Of a DNA stretch of 64,000 bases, positions 22,075 through 35,700 are shown piece by piece. The stretch lies in the NCBI GenBank assembly GCA_028752905.1, contig JAQNBH010000002.1, positions 21,587,059 through 21,651,058 of the forward strand. The letters are read 5' to 3'. How positions within the stretch are numbered: the stretch's first letter is position 1; each line of letters starts with the position of its first letter. The notes under the pieces are model-generated. The model saw nothing but the letters and a program-made list of their open reading frames with translations, was not told where the DNA came from and did not search any database. Both the position numbers and the translations under genes were made by a program. This DNA comes from Cladorhizidae sp. MBARI D1340-BT2. Lineage: Eukaryota > Porifera > Demospongiae > Poecilosclerida > Cladorhizidae.

Positions 22075-25000
22075 TAAGAGTACAATTCATAACTGCCCTA
22101 ATTAACAAGACCAAAGTCCCAGATTTTGTCAACTGATAGAGAAGGCCCTTATCTGCAACATGTCAACAGATTATCAATAAATGTAGTGGTTTTTCACTGG
22201 CAGGCCACCGCTTTGGCAACTGGAAAACGCCAGGAAAGATCGCAAACCTTACCACTTCAAATCACCATAACTTGCTAATACTTAGAGTACTCAAAATTTT
22301 GGCACGTACAAAAGACAGATAATTAGAAGGGCTATCCGGTGATATAAAAATTATCTTTTTTGGGTAAAGTGTAGAACAGTTATGAGCTTTACGGCAAAAT
22401 AACAAGATTTTTGGGGGGAAAATGAGAAACATATAGACCAAATTAGGGCAAATATCAAGATAGAGAACACACAATGAAACCTATCATTCTAATCATATCA
22501 AGTCCATTACAGTGAAGTGTGCAGAATATTATGGATGTTTGATATCAACAGAGAGCACAGGGAGAGACCTATGTTAATAGCTATATATCAAGTTTATACA
22601 GTGAAGTGTGGAGAATCTATGAAGCTAACCTGTTTAGCATCAAGATAGAGAACACATAGAGAAACCTATCTTGTGATTCTATGTTTGCAGAATATACGGA
22701 TGTTTGGTATCAAGAGAGAGAACAGAGAGAGGCCTACCTTTAGAGCTATATATCAAGTCTATTCAGTGAAGTGTGGAGAATCTATGAAGCTAACATGTTC
22801 AGCTCAAGATAGAGAACACTGAGAGATACCTATCTTGCAAGTCCATTACAGTGAAGTGTGCAGAATATATGGATGTTTGGTATCAAGAGAGAGCACTTAG
22901 AGAGTCCTATCTTAATAGCTATACATCAAGTCTATTCAGTGAAGTGTGGATAATCTACGAAGCTAACATGTTTAGCATCAAGTAAGAGTACAATTCATAA
23001 CTGCCCTAATTAACAAGACCAAAGTCCCAGATTTTGTCAACTGATAGAGAAGGCCCTTATCTGCAACATGTCAACAGATTATCAATAAATATATTGGTTT
23101 TTCACTGGCAGGCCACCGCTTTGGCAACTGGAAAACGCCAGGAAAGATCGCAAACCTTACCACTTCAAATCACCATAACTTGCTAATACTTAGAGTACTC
23201 AAAATTTTGGCACGTACAAAAGACAGATAATTAGAAGGGCTATCTGATGATATAAAAAGTATCTTTTTGGGGTAAAGTGTAGAAATGTTATGAGCTTTAC
23301 GGCAAAATAACAAGATTTTTGGGGGGAAAATGAGAAACATATAGACCAAATTAGGGCAAATATCAAGATAGAGAACACACAATGAAACCTATCATTCGAA
23401 TCATATCAAGTCCATTACAGTGAAGTGTGCAGAATATTATGGATGTTTGATATCAACAGAGAGCACAGGGAGAGACCTATCTTAATAGCTATATATCAAG
23501 TTTATACAGTGAAGTGTGGAGAATCTATGAAGCTATCCTGTTTAGCATCAAGATAGAGAACACATAGAGAAACCTATCTTGTGATTCTATGTATGCAGAA
23601 TATACGGATGTTTGGTATCAAGAGAGAGAACAGAGAGAGGCCTACCTTTAGAGCTATATATCAAGTCTATTCAGTGAAGTGTGGAGAATCTATGAAGCTA
23701 ACATGTTTAGCTCAAGATAGAGAACACTGAGAGATACCTATCTTGCAAGTCCATTACAGTGAAGTGTGCAGAATATATGGATGTTTGGTATCAAGAGAGA
23801 GCACTTAGAGAGTCCTATCTTAATAGCTATACATCAAGTCTATTCAGTGAAGTGTGGATAATCTACGAAGCTAACATGTTTAGCATCAAGTAAGAGTACA
23901 ATTCATAACTGCCCTAATTAACAAGACCAAAGTCCCAGATTTTGTCAACTGATAGAGAAGGCCCTTATCTGCAACATGTCAACAGATTATCAATAAATGT
24001 AGTGGTTTTTCACTGGCAGGCCACCGCTTTGGCAACTGGAAAACGCCAGGAAAGATCGCAAACCTTACCACTTCAAATCACCATAACTTGCTAATACTTA
24101 GAGTACTCAATATTTTGGCACGTACAAAAGACAGATAATTAGAAGGGCTATTCGCTGATATAAAAATTATCTTTTTGGGGTAAAGTGTAGAAAAGTTATG
24201 AGCTTTACGGCAAAATAACAATATTTTTGGGGGGAAAATGAGAAACATATTGACCAAATTAGGGCAAATATCAAGATAGAGAACACACAATGAAACCTAT
24301 CATTCGAATCATATCAAGTCCATTACAGTGAAGTGTGCAGAATATTATGGATGTTTGATATCAACAGAGAGCACAGGGAGAGACCTATCTTAATAGCTAT
24401 ATATCAAGTTTATACAGTGAAGTGTGGAGAATCTATGAAGCTAACCTGTTTAGCATCAAGATAGAGAACACATAGAGAAACCTATCTTGTGATTCTATGT
24501 ATGCAGAATATACGGATGTTTGGTATCAAGAGAGAGAACAGAGAGAGGCCTACCTTTAGAGCTATATATCAAGTCTATTCAGTGAAGTGTGGAGAATCTA
24601 TGAAGCTAACATGTTCAGCTCAAGATAGAGAACACTGAGAGATACCTATCTTGCAAGTCCATTACAGTGAAGTGTGCAGAATATATGGATGTTTGGTATC
24701 AAGAGAGAGCACTTAGAGAGTCCTATCTTAATAGCTATACATCAAGTCTATTCAGTGAAGTGTGGATAATCTACGAAGCTAACATGTTTAGCATCAAGTA
24801 AGAGTACAATTCATAACTGCCCTAATTAACAAGACCAAAGTCCCAGATTTTGTCAACTGATAGAGAAGGCCCTTATCTGCAACATGTCAACAGATTATCA
24901 ATAAATGTAGTGGTTTTTCACTGGCAGGCCACCGCTTTGGCAACTGGAAAACGCCAGGAAAGATCGCAAACCTAACCACTTCAAATCTCCATAACTTGCT

Positions 25001-28000
25001 AATACTTAGAGTACTCAAAATTTTGGCACGTACAAAAGACAGATAATTAGAAGGGCTATCCGGTGATATAAACATTATATTTTTTGGGTAAAGTGTAGAA
25101 CAGTTATGAGCTTTACGGCAAAATAACAAGATTTTGGGGGGGGAAATGAGAAACATATAGACCAAATTAGGGCAAATATCAAGATAGAGAACACACAATG
25201 AAACCTATCATTCGAATCATATCAAGTCCATTACAGTGAAGTGTGCAGAATATTATGGATGTTTGATATCAACAGAGAGCACAGGGAGAGACCTATCTTA
25301 ATAGCTATATATCAAGTTTATACAGTGAAGTGTGGAGAATCTATGAAGCTAACCTGTTTAGCATCAAGATAGAGAACACATAGAGAAACCTATCTTGTGA
25401 TTCTATGTATGCAGAATATACGGATGTTTGGTATCAAGAGAGAGAACAGAGAGAGGCCTACCTTTAGAGCTATATATCAAGTCTATTCAGTGAAGTGTGG
25501 AGAATCTATGAAGCTAACATGTTTAGCTCAAGATAGAGAACACTGTGAGATACCTACCTTGCAAGTCCATTACAGTGAAGTGTGCAGAATATATGGATGT
25601 TTGGTATCAAGAGAGAGCACTTAGAGAGTCCTATCTTAATAGCTATACATCAAGTCTATTCAGTGAAGTGTGGATAATCTACGAAGCTAACATGTTTAGC
25701 ATCAAGTAAGAGTACAATTCATAACTGCCCTAATTAACAAGACCAAAGTCCCAGATTTTGTCAACTGATAGAGAAGGCCCTTATCTGCAACATGTCAACA
25801 GATTATCAATAAATGTAGTGGTTTTTCACTGGCAGGCCACCGCTTTGGCAACTGGAAAACGCCAGGAAAGATCGCAAACCTTCCCACTTCAAATCACCAT
25901 AACTTGCTAATACTTAGAGTACTCAAAATTTTGGCACGTACAAAAGACAGATAATTAGAAGGGCTATCCGATGATATTAAAATTATCTTTTTTGGGTAAA
26001 GTGTAGAAAAGTTATGAGCTTAACGGCAAAATAACAAGATTTTTGGGGGGAAAATGAGAAACATATAGACCAAATTAGGGCAAATATCAAGATAGAGAAC
26101 ACACAATGAAACCTATCATTCGAATCATATCAAGTCCATTACAGTGAAGTGTGCAGAATATTATGGATGTTTGATATCAACAGAGAGCACAGGGAGAGAC
26201 CTATCTTAATAGCTATATATCAAGTTTATACAGTGAAGTGTGGAGAATCTATGAAGCTAACCTGTTTAGCATCAAGATAGAGAACACATAGAGAAACCTA
26301 TCTTGTGATTCTATGTATGCAGAATATACGGATGTTTGGTATCAAGAGAGAGAACAGAGAGAGGCCTACCTTTAGAGCTATATATCAAGTCTATTCAGTG
26401 AAGTGTGGAGAATCTATGAAGCTAACATGTTTAGCTCAAGATAGAGAACACTGTGAGATACCTACCTTGCAAGTCCATTACAGTGAAGTGTGCAGAATAT
26501 ATGGATGTTTGGTATCAAGAGAGAGCACTTAGAGAGTCCTATCTTAATAGCTATACATCAAGTCTATTCAGTGAAGTGTGGATAATCTACGAAGCTAACA
26601 TGTTTAGCATCAAGTAAGAGTACAATTCATAACTGCCCTAATTAACAAGACCAAAGTCCCAGATTTTGTCAACTGATAGAGAAGGCCCTTATCTGCAACA
26701 TGTCAACAGATTATCAATAAATGTAGTGGTTTTTCACTGGCAGGCCACCGCTTTGGCAACTGGAAAACGCCAGGAAAGATCGCAAACCTTACCACTTCAA
26801 ATCACCATAACTTGCTAATACTTAGAGTACTCAAAATTTTGGCACGTACAAAAGACAGATAATTAGAAGGGCTATCCGGTGATATAAAAATTATCTTTTT
26901 TGGGTAAAGTGTAGAACAGTTATGAGCTTTACGGCAAAATAACAAGATTTTTGGGGGGAAAATGAGAAACATATAGACCAAATTAGGGCAAATATCAAGA
27001 TAGAGAACACACAATGAAACCTATCATTCTAATCATATCAAGTCCATTACAGTGAAGTGTGCAGAATATTATGGATGTTTGATATCAACAGAGAGCACAG
27101 GGAGAGACCTATGTTAATAGCTATATATCAAGTTTATACAGTGAAGTGTGGAGAATCTATGAAGCTAACCTGTTTAGCATCAAGATAGAGAACACATAGA
27201 GAAACCTATCTTGTGATTCTATGTTTGCAGAATATACGGATGTTTGGTATCAAGAGAGAGAACAGAGAGAGGCCTACCTTTAGAGCTATATATCAAGTCT
27301 ATTCAGTGAAGTGTGGAGAATCTATGAAGCTAACATGTTCAGCTCAAGATAGAGAACACTGAGAGATACCTATCTTGCAAGTCCATTACAGTGAAGTGTG
27401 CAGAATATATGGATGTTTGGTATCAAGAGAGAGCACTTAGAGAGTCCTATCTTAATAGCTATACATCAAGTCTATTCAGTGAAGTGTGGATAATCTACGA
27501 AGCTAACATGTTTAGCATCAAGTAAGAGTACAATTCATAACTGCCCTAATTAACAAGACCAAAGTCCCAGATTTTGTCAACTGATAGAGAAGGCCCTTAT
27601 CTGCAACATGTCAACAGATTATCAATAAATGTAGTGGTTTTTCACTGGCAGGCCACCGCTTTGGCAACTGGAAAACGCCAGGAAAGATCGCAAACCTTAC
27701 CACTTCAAATCACCATAACTTGCTAATACTTAGAGTACTCAAAATTTTGGCACGTACAAAAGACAGATAATTAGAAGGGCTATCTGATGATATAAAAATT
27801 ATCTTTTTGGGGTAAAGTGTAGAAATGTTATGAGCTTTACGGCAAAATAACAAGATTTTTGGGGGGAAAATGAGAAACATATAGACCAAATTAGGGCAAA
27901 TATCAAGATAGAGAACACACAATGAAACCTATCATTCGAATCATATCAAGTCCATTACAGTGAAGTGTACAGAATATTATGGATGTTTGATATCAACAGA

Positions 28001-29338
28001 GAGCACAGGGAGAGACCTATCTTAATAGCTATATATCAAGTTTATACAGTGAAGTGTGGAGAATCTATGAAGCTATCCTGTTTAGCATCAAGATAGAGAA
28101 CACATAGAGAAACCTATCTTGTGATTCTATGTATGCAGAATATACGGATGTTTGGTATCAAGAGAGAGAACAGAGAGAGGCCTACCTTTAGAGCTATATA
28201 TCAAGTCTATTCAGTGAAGTGTGGAGAATCTATGAAGCTAACATGTTCAGCTCAAGATAGAGAACACTGAGAGATACCTATCTTGCAAGTCCATTACAGT
28301 GAAGTGTGCAGAATATATGGATGTTTGGTATCAAGAGAGAGCACTTAGAGAGTCCTATCTTAATAGCTATACATCAAGTCTATTCAGTGAAGTGTGGATA
28401 ATCTACGAAGCTAACATGTTTAGCATCAAGTAAGAGTACAATTCATAACTGCCCTAATTAACAAGACCAAAGTCCCAGATTTTGTCAACTGATAGAGAAG
28501 GCCCTTATCTGCAACATGTCAACAGATTATCAATAAATGTAGTGGTTTTTCACTGGCAGGCCACCGCTTTGGCAACTGGAAAACGCCAGGAAAGATCGCA
28601 AACCTTACCACTTCAAATCACCATAACTTGCTAATACTTAGAGTACTCAATATTTTGGCACGTACAAAAGACAGATAATTAGAAGGGCTATTCGCTGATA
28701 TAAAAATTATCTTTTTGGGGTAAAGTGTAGAAAAGTTATGAGCTTTACGGCAAAATAACAATATTTTGGGGGGGAAAATGAGAAACATATTGACCAAATT
28801 AGGGCAAATATCAAGATAGAGAACACACAATGAAACCTATCATTCGAATCATATCAAGTCCATTACAGTGAAGTGTGCAGAATATTATGGATGTTTGATA
28901 TCAACAGAGAGCACAGGGAGAGACCTATCTTAATAGCTATATATCAAGTTTATACAGTGAAGTGTGGAGAATCTATGAAGCTAACCTGTTTAGCATCAAG
29001 ATAGAGAACACATAGAGAAACCTATCTTGTGACTCTATGTATGCAGAATATACGGATGTTTGGTATCAAGAGAGAGAACAGAGAGAGGCCTACCTTTAGA
29101 GCTATATATCAAGTCTATTCAGTGAAGTGTGGAGAATCTATGAAGCTAACATGTTCAGCTCAAGATAGAGAACACTGAGAGATACCTATCTTGCAAGTCC
29201 ATTACAGTGAAGTGTGCAGAATATATGGATGTTTGGTATCAAGAGAGAGCACTTAGAGAGTCCTATCTTAATAGCTATACATCAAGTCTATTCAGTGAAG
29301 TGTGAATAATCTACGAAGCTAACATGTTTAGCATCAAG
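20259..29338 (+). repeat. Five-unit series M-D-C-S-N, two rounds (4540 bp)
   Basis: The class order M D C S N occurs at 20259-24798 and again at 24799-29338. This is a looser repeat than the four-unit one. The two M units differ (T4G9A2 against T4G8A3, and the second has a D-like tail with CACTGTGAG at 25545), the D cores differ (GATATAAAAATT against GATATTAAAATT), and the first S unit has ATATATTGG and AAAAAGTATC. The C and S tails are more alike. It is probably an older duplication reshuffled by later conversion. Confidence 0.65.
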
Positions 29339-30584
29339 TAAGAGTACAATTCATAACTGCCCTAATTAACAAGACCAAAGTCCCAGATTTTGTCAACTGA
29401 TAGAGAAGGCCCTTATCTGCAACATGTCAACAGATTATCAATAAATGTAGTGGTTTTTCACTGGCAGGCCACCGCTTTGGCAACTGGAAAACGCCAGGAA
29501 AGATCGCAAACCTTCCCACTTCAAATCACCATAACTTGCTAATACTTAGAGTACTCAAAATTTTGGCACGTACAAAAGACAGATAATTAGAAGGGCTATC
29601 CGGTGATATAAAAAATTTCTTTTTTAGGTAAAGTGTAGAACAGTTATGAGCTTTACGGCAAAATAACAAGATTTTTGGGGGGGAAATGAGAAACATATAG
29701 ACCAAATTAGGGCAAATATCAAGATAGAGAACACACAATGAAACCTATCATTCTAATCATATCAAGTCCATTACAGTGAAGTATGCAGAATATTATGGAT
29801 GTTTGATATCAACAGAGAGCACAGGGAGAGACCTATCTTAATAGCTATATATCAAGTTTATACAGTGAAGTGTGGAGAATCTATGAAGCTAACCTGTTTA
29901 GCATCAAGATAGAGAACACATAGAGAAACCTATCTTGTGATTCTATGTTTGCAGAATATACGGATGTTTGGTATCAAGAGAGAGAACAGAGAGAGGCCTA
30001 CCTTTAGAGCTATATATCAAGTCTATTCAGTGAAGTGTGGAGAATCTATGAAGCTAACATGTTTAGCTCAAGATAGAGAACACTGAGAGATACCTATCTT
30101 GCAAGTCCATTACAGTGAAGTGTGCAGCATATATGGATGTTTGGTATCAAGAGAGAGCACTTAGAGAGTCCTATCTTAATAGCTATACATCAAGTCTATT
30201 CAGTGAAGTGTGGAGAATCTATGAAGCTAACCTGTTTAGCATCAAGATAGAGAACACATAGAGAAACCTATCTTGTGATTCTATGTTTGCAGAATATACG
30301 GATGTTTGGTATCAAGAGAGAGAACAGAGAGAGGCCTACCTTTAGAGCTATATATCAAGTCTATTCAGTGAAGTGTGGAGAATCTATGAAGCTAACATGT
30401 TCAGCTCAAGATAGAGAACACTGAGAGATACCTATCTTGCAAGTCCATTACAGTGAAGTGTGCAGAATATATGGTTGTTTGGTATCAAGAGAGAGCACTT
30501 AGAGAGTCCTATCTTAATAGCTATACATCAAGTCTATTCAGTGAAGTGTGGATAATCTACGAAGCTAACATGTTTAGCATCAAG
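29339..30584 (+). repeat. First long unit (1246 bp), K-class core
   Basis: This is the first unit from the left carrying the extra 338-bp block. After A3, marked by GCAGCAT at about 30124, the sequence returns to a B1-type half-unit at 30203 instead of moving to B3. GTGAAGTGTGGAGAATC occurs at 29865 and again 338 bp later. The core is a distinct class (AAAAAATTTC and TTTTTTAGG). It reappears with the same variants at 33647. Confidence 0.92.
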
Positions 30585-31492
30585 TAAGAGTACAATTCAT
30601 AACTGCCCTAATTAACAAGACCAAAGTCCCAGATTTTGTCAACTGATAGAGAAGGCCCTTATCTGCAACATGTCAACAGATTATCAATAAATGTAGTGGT
30701 TTTTCACTGGCAGGCCACCGCTTTGGCAACTGGAAAACGCCAGGAAAGATCGCAAACCTTACCACTTCAAATCACCATAACTTGCTAATACTTAGAGTAC
30801 TCAAAATTTTGGCACATACAAAAGACAGATAATTAGAAGGGCTATCTGGTGATATAAAAATTATCTTTTTTGGGTAAAGTGTAGAAAAGTTATGAGCTTT
30901 ACGGCAAAATAACAAGATTTTGGGGGGGGAAATGAGAAACATATAGACCAAATTAGGGCAAATATCAAGATAGAGAACACACAATGAAACCTATCATTCG
31001 AATCATATCAAGTCCATTACAGTGAAGTGTGCAGAATATTATGGATGTTTGATATCAACAGAGAGCACCGGGAGAGACCTATCTTAATAGCTATATATCA
31101 AGTTTATACAGTGAAGTGTGGAGAATCTATGAAGCTAACCTGTTTAGCATCAAGATAGAGAACACATAGAGAAACCTATCTTGTGATTCTATGTTTGCAG
31201 AATATACGGATGTTTGGTATCAAGAGATAGAACAGAGAGAGGCCTACCTTTAGAGCTATATATCAAGTCTATTCAGTGAAGTGTGGAGAATCTATGAAGC
31301 TAACATGTTCAGCTCAAGATAGAGAACACTGAGAGATACCTATCTTGCAAGTCCATTACAGTGAAGTGTGCAGAATATATGGATGTTTGGTATCAAGAGA
31401 GAGCACTTAGAGAGTCCTATCTTAATAGCTATACATCAAGTCTATTCAGTGAAGTGTGGATAATCTACGAAGCTAACATGTTTAGCATCAAG
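30585..31492 (+). repeat. Short Y unit differing from its sister by exactly one 338-bp block
   Basis: This 908-bp unit and the 1246-bp unit at 34893 are the same member of a duplicated block. The short one has B1 followed directly by the A2 with AAGAGATAG. The long one has B1, A2, B2, A3 (GCAGCAT), a second B1, and then the A2 with AAGAGATAG. The difference is one B1-to-B1 interval. Loss by exchange between the two B1 copies is the simplest reading; gain in the sister cannot be excluded. Confidence 0.8.
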
Positions 31493-32738
31493 TAAGAGTA
31501 CAATTCATAACTGCCCTAATTAACAAGACCAAAGTCCCAGATTTTGTCAACTGATAGAGAAGGCCCTTATCTGCAACATGTCAACAGATTATCAATAAAT
31601 GTAGTGGTTTTTCACTGGCAGGCCACCGCTTTGGCAACTGGAAAACGCCAGGAAAGATCGCAAACCTTACCACTTCAAATCACCATAACTTGCTAATACT
31701 TAGAGTACTCAAAATTTTGGCACGTACAAAAGACAGATAATTAGAAGGGCTATCTGATGATATAAAAATTATCTTTTTTGGATAAAGTGTAGAAATGTTA
31801 TGAGCTTTACGGCAAAATAACAAGATTTTTTGGGGGGAAATGAGAAACATATAGACCAAATTAGGGCAAATATCAAGATAGAGAACACACAATGAAACCT
31901 ATCATTCTAATCATATCAAGTCCATTACAGTGAAGTATGCAGAATATTATGGATGTTTGATATCAACAGAGAGCACAGGGAGAGACCTATCTTAATAACT
32001 ATATATCAAGTTTATACAGTGAAGTGTGGAGAATCTATGAAGCTAACCTGTTTAGCATCAAGATAGAGAACACATAGAGAAACCTATCTTGTGATTCTAT
32101 GTTTGCAGAATATACGGATGTTTGGTATCAAGAGAGAGAACAGAGAGAGGCCTACCTTTAGAGCTATATATCAAGTCTATTCAGTGAAGTGTGGAGAATC
32201 TATGAAGCTAACATGTTTAGCTCAAGATAGAGAACACTGAGAGATACCTATCTTGCAAGTCCATTACAGTGAAGTGTGCAGCATATATGGATGTTTGGTA
32301 TCAAGAGAGAGCACTTAGAGAGTCCTATCTTAATAGCTATACATCAAGTCTATTCAGTGAAGTGTGGAGAATCTATGAAGCTAACCTGTTTAGCATCAAG
32401 ATAGAGAACACATAGAGAAACCTATCTTGTGATTCTATGTTTGCAGAATATACGGATGTTTGGTATCAATAGAGAGAACAGAGAGAGGCCTACCTTTAGA
32501 GCTATATATCAAGTCTATTCAGTGAAGTGTGGAGAATCTATGAAGCTAACATGTTCAGCTCAAGATAGAGAACACTGAGAGATACCTATCTTGCAAGTCC
32601 ATTACAGTGAAGTGTGCAGAATATATGGATGTTTGGTATCAAGAGAGAGCACTTAGAGAGTCCTATCTTAATAGCTATACATCAAGTCTATTCAGTGAAG
32701 TGTGGATAATCTACGAAGCTAACATGTTTAGCATCAAG

Positions 32739-35700
32739 TAAGAGTACAATTCATAACTGCCCTAATTAACAAGACCAAAGTCCCAGATTTTGTCAACTGA
32801 TAGAGAAGGCCCTTATCTGCAACATGTCAACAGATTATCAATAAATGTAGTGGTTTTTCACTGGCAGGCCACCGCTTTGGCAACTGGAAAACGCCAGGAA
32901 AGATCGCAAACCTTACCACTTCAAATCACCATAACTTGCTAATACTTAGAGTACTCAATATTTTGGCACGTACAAAAGACAGATAATTAGAAGGGCTATT
33001 CGCTGATATAAAAATTATCTTTTTGGGGTAAAGTGTAGAAAAGTTATGAGCTTTACGGCAAAATAACAATATTTTGGGGGGGAAAATGAGAAACATATTG
33101 ACCAAATTAGGGCAAATATCAAGATAGAGAACACACAATGAAACCTATCATTCGAATCATATCAAGTCCATTACAGTGAAGTGTGCAGAATATTATGGAT
33201 GTTTGATATCAACAGAGAGCACAGGGAGAGACCTATCTTAATAGCTATATATCAAGTTTATACAGTGAAGTGTGGAGAATCTATGAAGCTAACCTGTTTA
33301 GCATCAAGATAGAGAACACATAGAGAAACCTATCTTGTGACTCTATGTATGCAGAATATACGGATGTTTGGTATCAAGAGAGAGAACAGAGAGAGGCCTA
33401 CCTTTAGAGCTATATATCAAGTCTATTCAGTGAAGTGTGGAGAATCTATGAAGCTAACATGTTCAGCTCAAGATAGAGAACACTGAGAGATACCTATCTT
33501 GCAAGTCCATTACAGTGAAGTGTGCAGAATATATGGATGTTTGGTATCAAGAGAGAGCACTTAGAGAGTCCTATCTTAATAGCTATACATCAAGTCTATT
33601 CAGTGAAGTGTGAATAATCTACGAAGCTAACATGTTTAGCATCAAGTAAGAGTACAATTCATAACTGCCCTAATTAACAAGACCAAAGTCCCAGATTTTG
33701 TCAACTGATAGAGAAGGCCCTTATCTGCAACATGTCAACAGATTATCAATAAATGTAGTGGTTTTTCACTGGCAGGCCACCGCTTTGGCAACTGGAAAAC
33801 GCCAGGAAAGATCGCAAACCTTCCCACTTCAAATCACCATAACTTGCTAATACTTAGAGTACTCAAAATTTTGGCACGTACAAAAGACAGATAATTAGAA
33901 GGGCTATCCGGTGATATAAAAAATTTCTTTTTTAGGTAAAGTGTAGAACAGTTATGAGCTTTACGGCAAAATAACAAGATTTTTGGGGGGGAAATGAGAA
34001 ACATATAGACCAAATTAGGGCAAATATCAAGATAGAGAACACACAATGAAACCTATCATTCTAATCATATCAAGTCCATTACAGTGAAGTATGCAGAATA
34101 TTATGGATGTTTGATATCAACAGAGAGCACAGGGAGAGACCTATCTTAATAGCTATATATCAAGTTTATACAGTGAAGTGTGGAGAATCTATGAAGCTAA
34201 CCTGTTTAGCATCAAGATAGAGAACACATAGAGAAACCTATCTTGTGATTCTATGTTTGCAGAATATACGGATGTTTGGTATCAAGAGAGAGAACAGAGA
34301 GAGGCCTACCTTTAGAGCTATATATCAAGTCTATTCAGTGAAGTGTGGAGAATCTATGAAGCTAACATGTTTAGCTCAAGATAGAGAACACTGAGAGATA
34401 CCTATCTTGCAAGTCCATTACAGTGAAGTGTGCAGCATATATGGATGTTTGGTATCAAGAGAGAGCACTTAGAGAGTCCTATCTTAATAGCTATACATCA
34501 AGTCTATTCAGTGAAGTGTGGAGAATCTATGAAGCTAACCTGTTTAGCATCAAGATAGAGAACACATAGAGAAACCTATCTTGTGATTCTATGTTTGCAG
34601 AATATACGGATGTTTGGTATCAAGAGAGAGAACAGAGAGAGGCCTACCTTTAGAGCTATATATCAAGTCTATTCAGTGAAGTGTGGAGAATCTATGAAGC
34701 TAACATGTTCAGCTCAAGATAGAGAACACTGAGAGATACCTATCTTGCAAGTCCATTACAGTGAAGTGTGCAGAATATATGGTTGTTTGGTATCAAGAGA
34801 GAGCACTTAGAGAGTCCTATCTTAATAGCTATACATCAAGTCTATTCAGTGAAGTGTGGATAATCTACGAAGCTAACATGTTTAGCATCAAGTAAGAGTA
34901 CAATTCATAACTGCCCTAATTAACAAGACCAAAGTCCCAGATTTTGTCAACTGATAGAGAAGGCCCTTATCTGCAACATGTCAACAGATTATCAATAAAT
35001 GTAGTGGTTTTTCACTGGCAGGCCACCGCTTTGGCAACTGGAAAACGCCAGGAAAGATCGCAAACCTTACCACTTCAAATCACCATAACTTGCTAATACT
35101 TAGAGTACTCAAAATTTTGGCACGTACAAAAGACAGATAATTAGAAGGGCTATCTGGTGATATAAAAATTATCTTTTTTGGGTAAAGTGTAGAAAAGTTA
35201 TGAGCTTTACGGCAAAATAACAAGATTTTGGGGGGGGAAATGAGAAACATATAGACCAAATTAGGGCAAATATCAAGATAGAGAACACACAATGAAACCT
35301 ATCATTCGAATCATATCAAGTCCATTACAGTGAAGTGTGCAGAATATTATGGATGTTTGATATCAACAGAGAGCACCGGGAGAGACCTATCTTAATAGCT
35401 ATATATCAAGTTTATACAGTGAAGTGTGGAGAATCTATGAAGCTAACCTGTTTAGCATCAAGATAGAGAACACATAGAGAAACCTATCTTGTGATTCTAT
35501 GTTTGCAGAATATACGGATGTTTGGTATCAAGAGAGAGAACAGAGAGAGGCCTACCTTTAGAGCTATATATCAAGTCTATTCAGTGAAGTGTGGAGAATC
35601 TATGAAGCTAACATGTTTAGCTCAAGATAGAGAACACTGAGAGATACCTATCTTGCAAGTCCATTACAGTGAAGTGTGCAGCATATATGGATGTTTGGTA

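Larger units (their letters stand above)
283..29338 (+). repeat. Block of 32 consecutive 908-bp units
   Basis: Thirty-two units run without a break, and each is exactly 908 bp by the spacing of core landmarks. None carries the extra 338-bp block found further right, and none that I see has the GCAGCAT marker of long units. Core variants define recurring classes: N (CTGATAT core with ATATTTT), M (TATAAACATTATAT), D (GAGCTTAACGG), C (CCGGTGATATAAAAATT), A (CCGCTGATATAAAAATT) and S (CTGATGATATAAAA). The class order is N M D C D C A N N M D C/N M D C S N' N M D N' N M D C S N M D C S N. The absence of net length change over 29 kb shows strong homogenisation or recent spread. Confidence 0.95.
28431..32738 (+). 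repeat. Four-unit block N-K-Y-S, copy 1 (4308 bp)
   Basis: Unit lengths are 908, 1246, 908 and 1246 bp. Markers found again 4308 bp later include GTGACTCTATG (29029/33337), TGAATAATCT (29303/33611) and, in the Y unit, ATGGTTGTTTGG and GAGCACCGGG. The Y unit at 30585 is 908 bp in this copy and has GGCACATAC at 30814, where copy 2 has GGCACGTAC. Confidence 0.88.
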
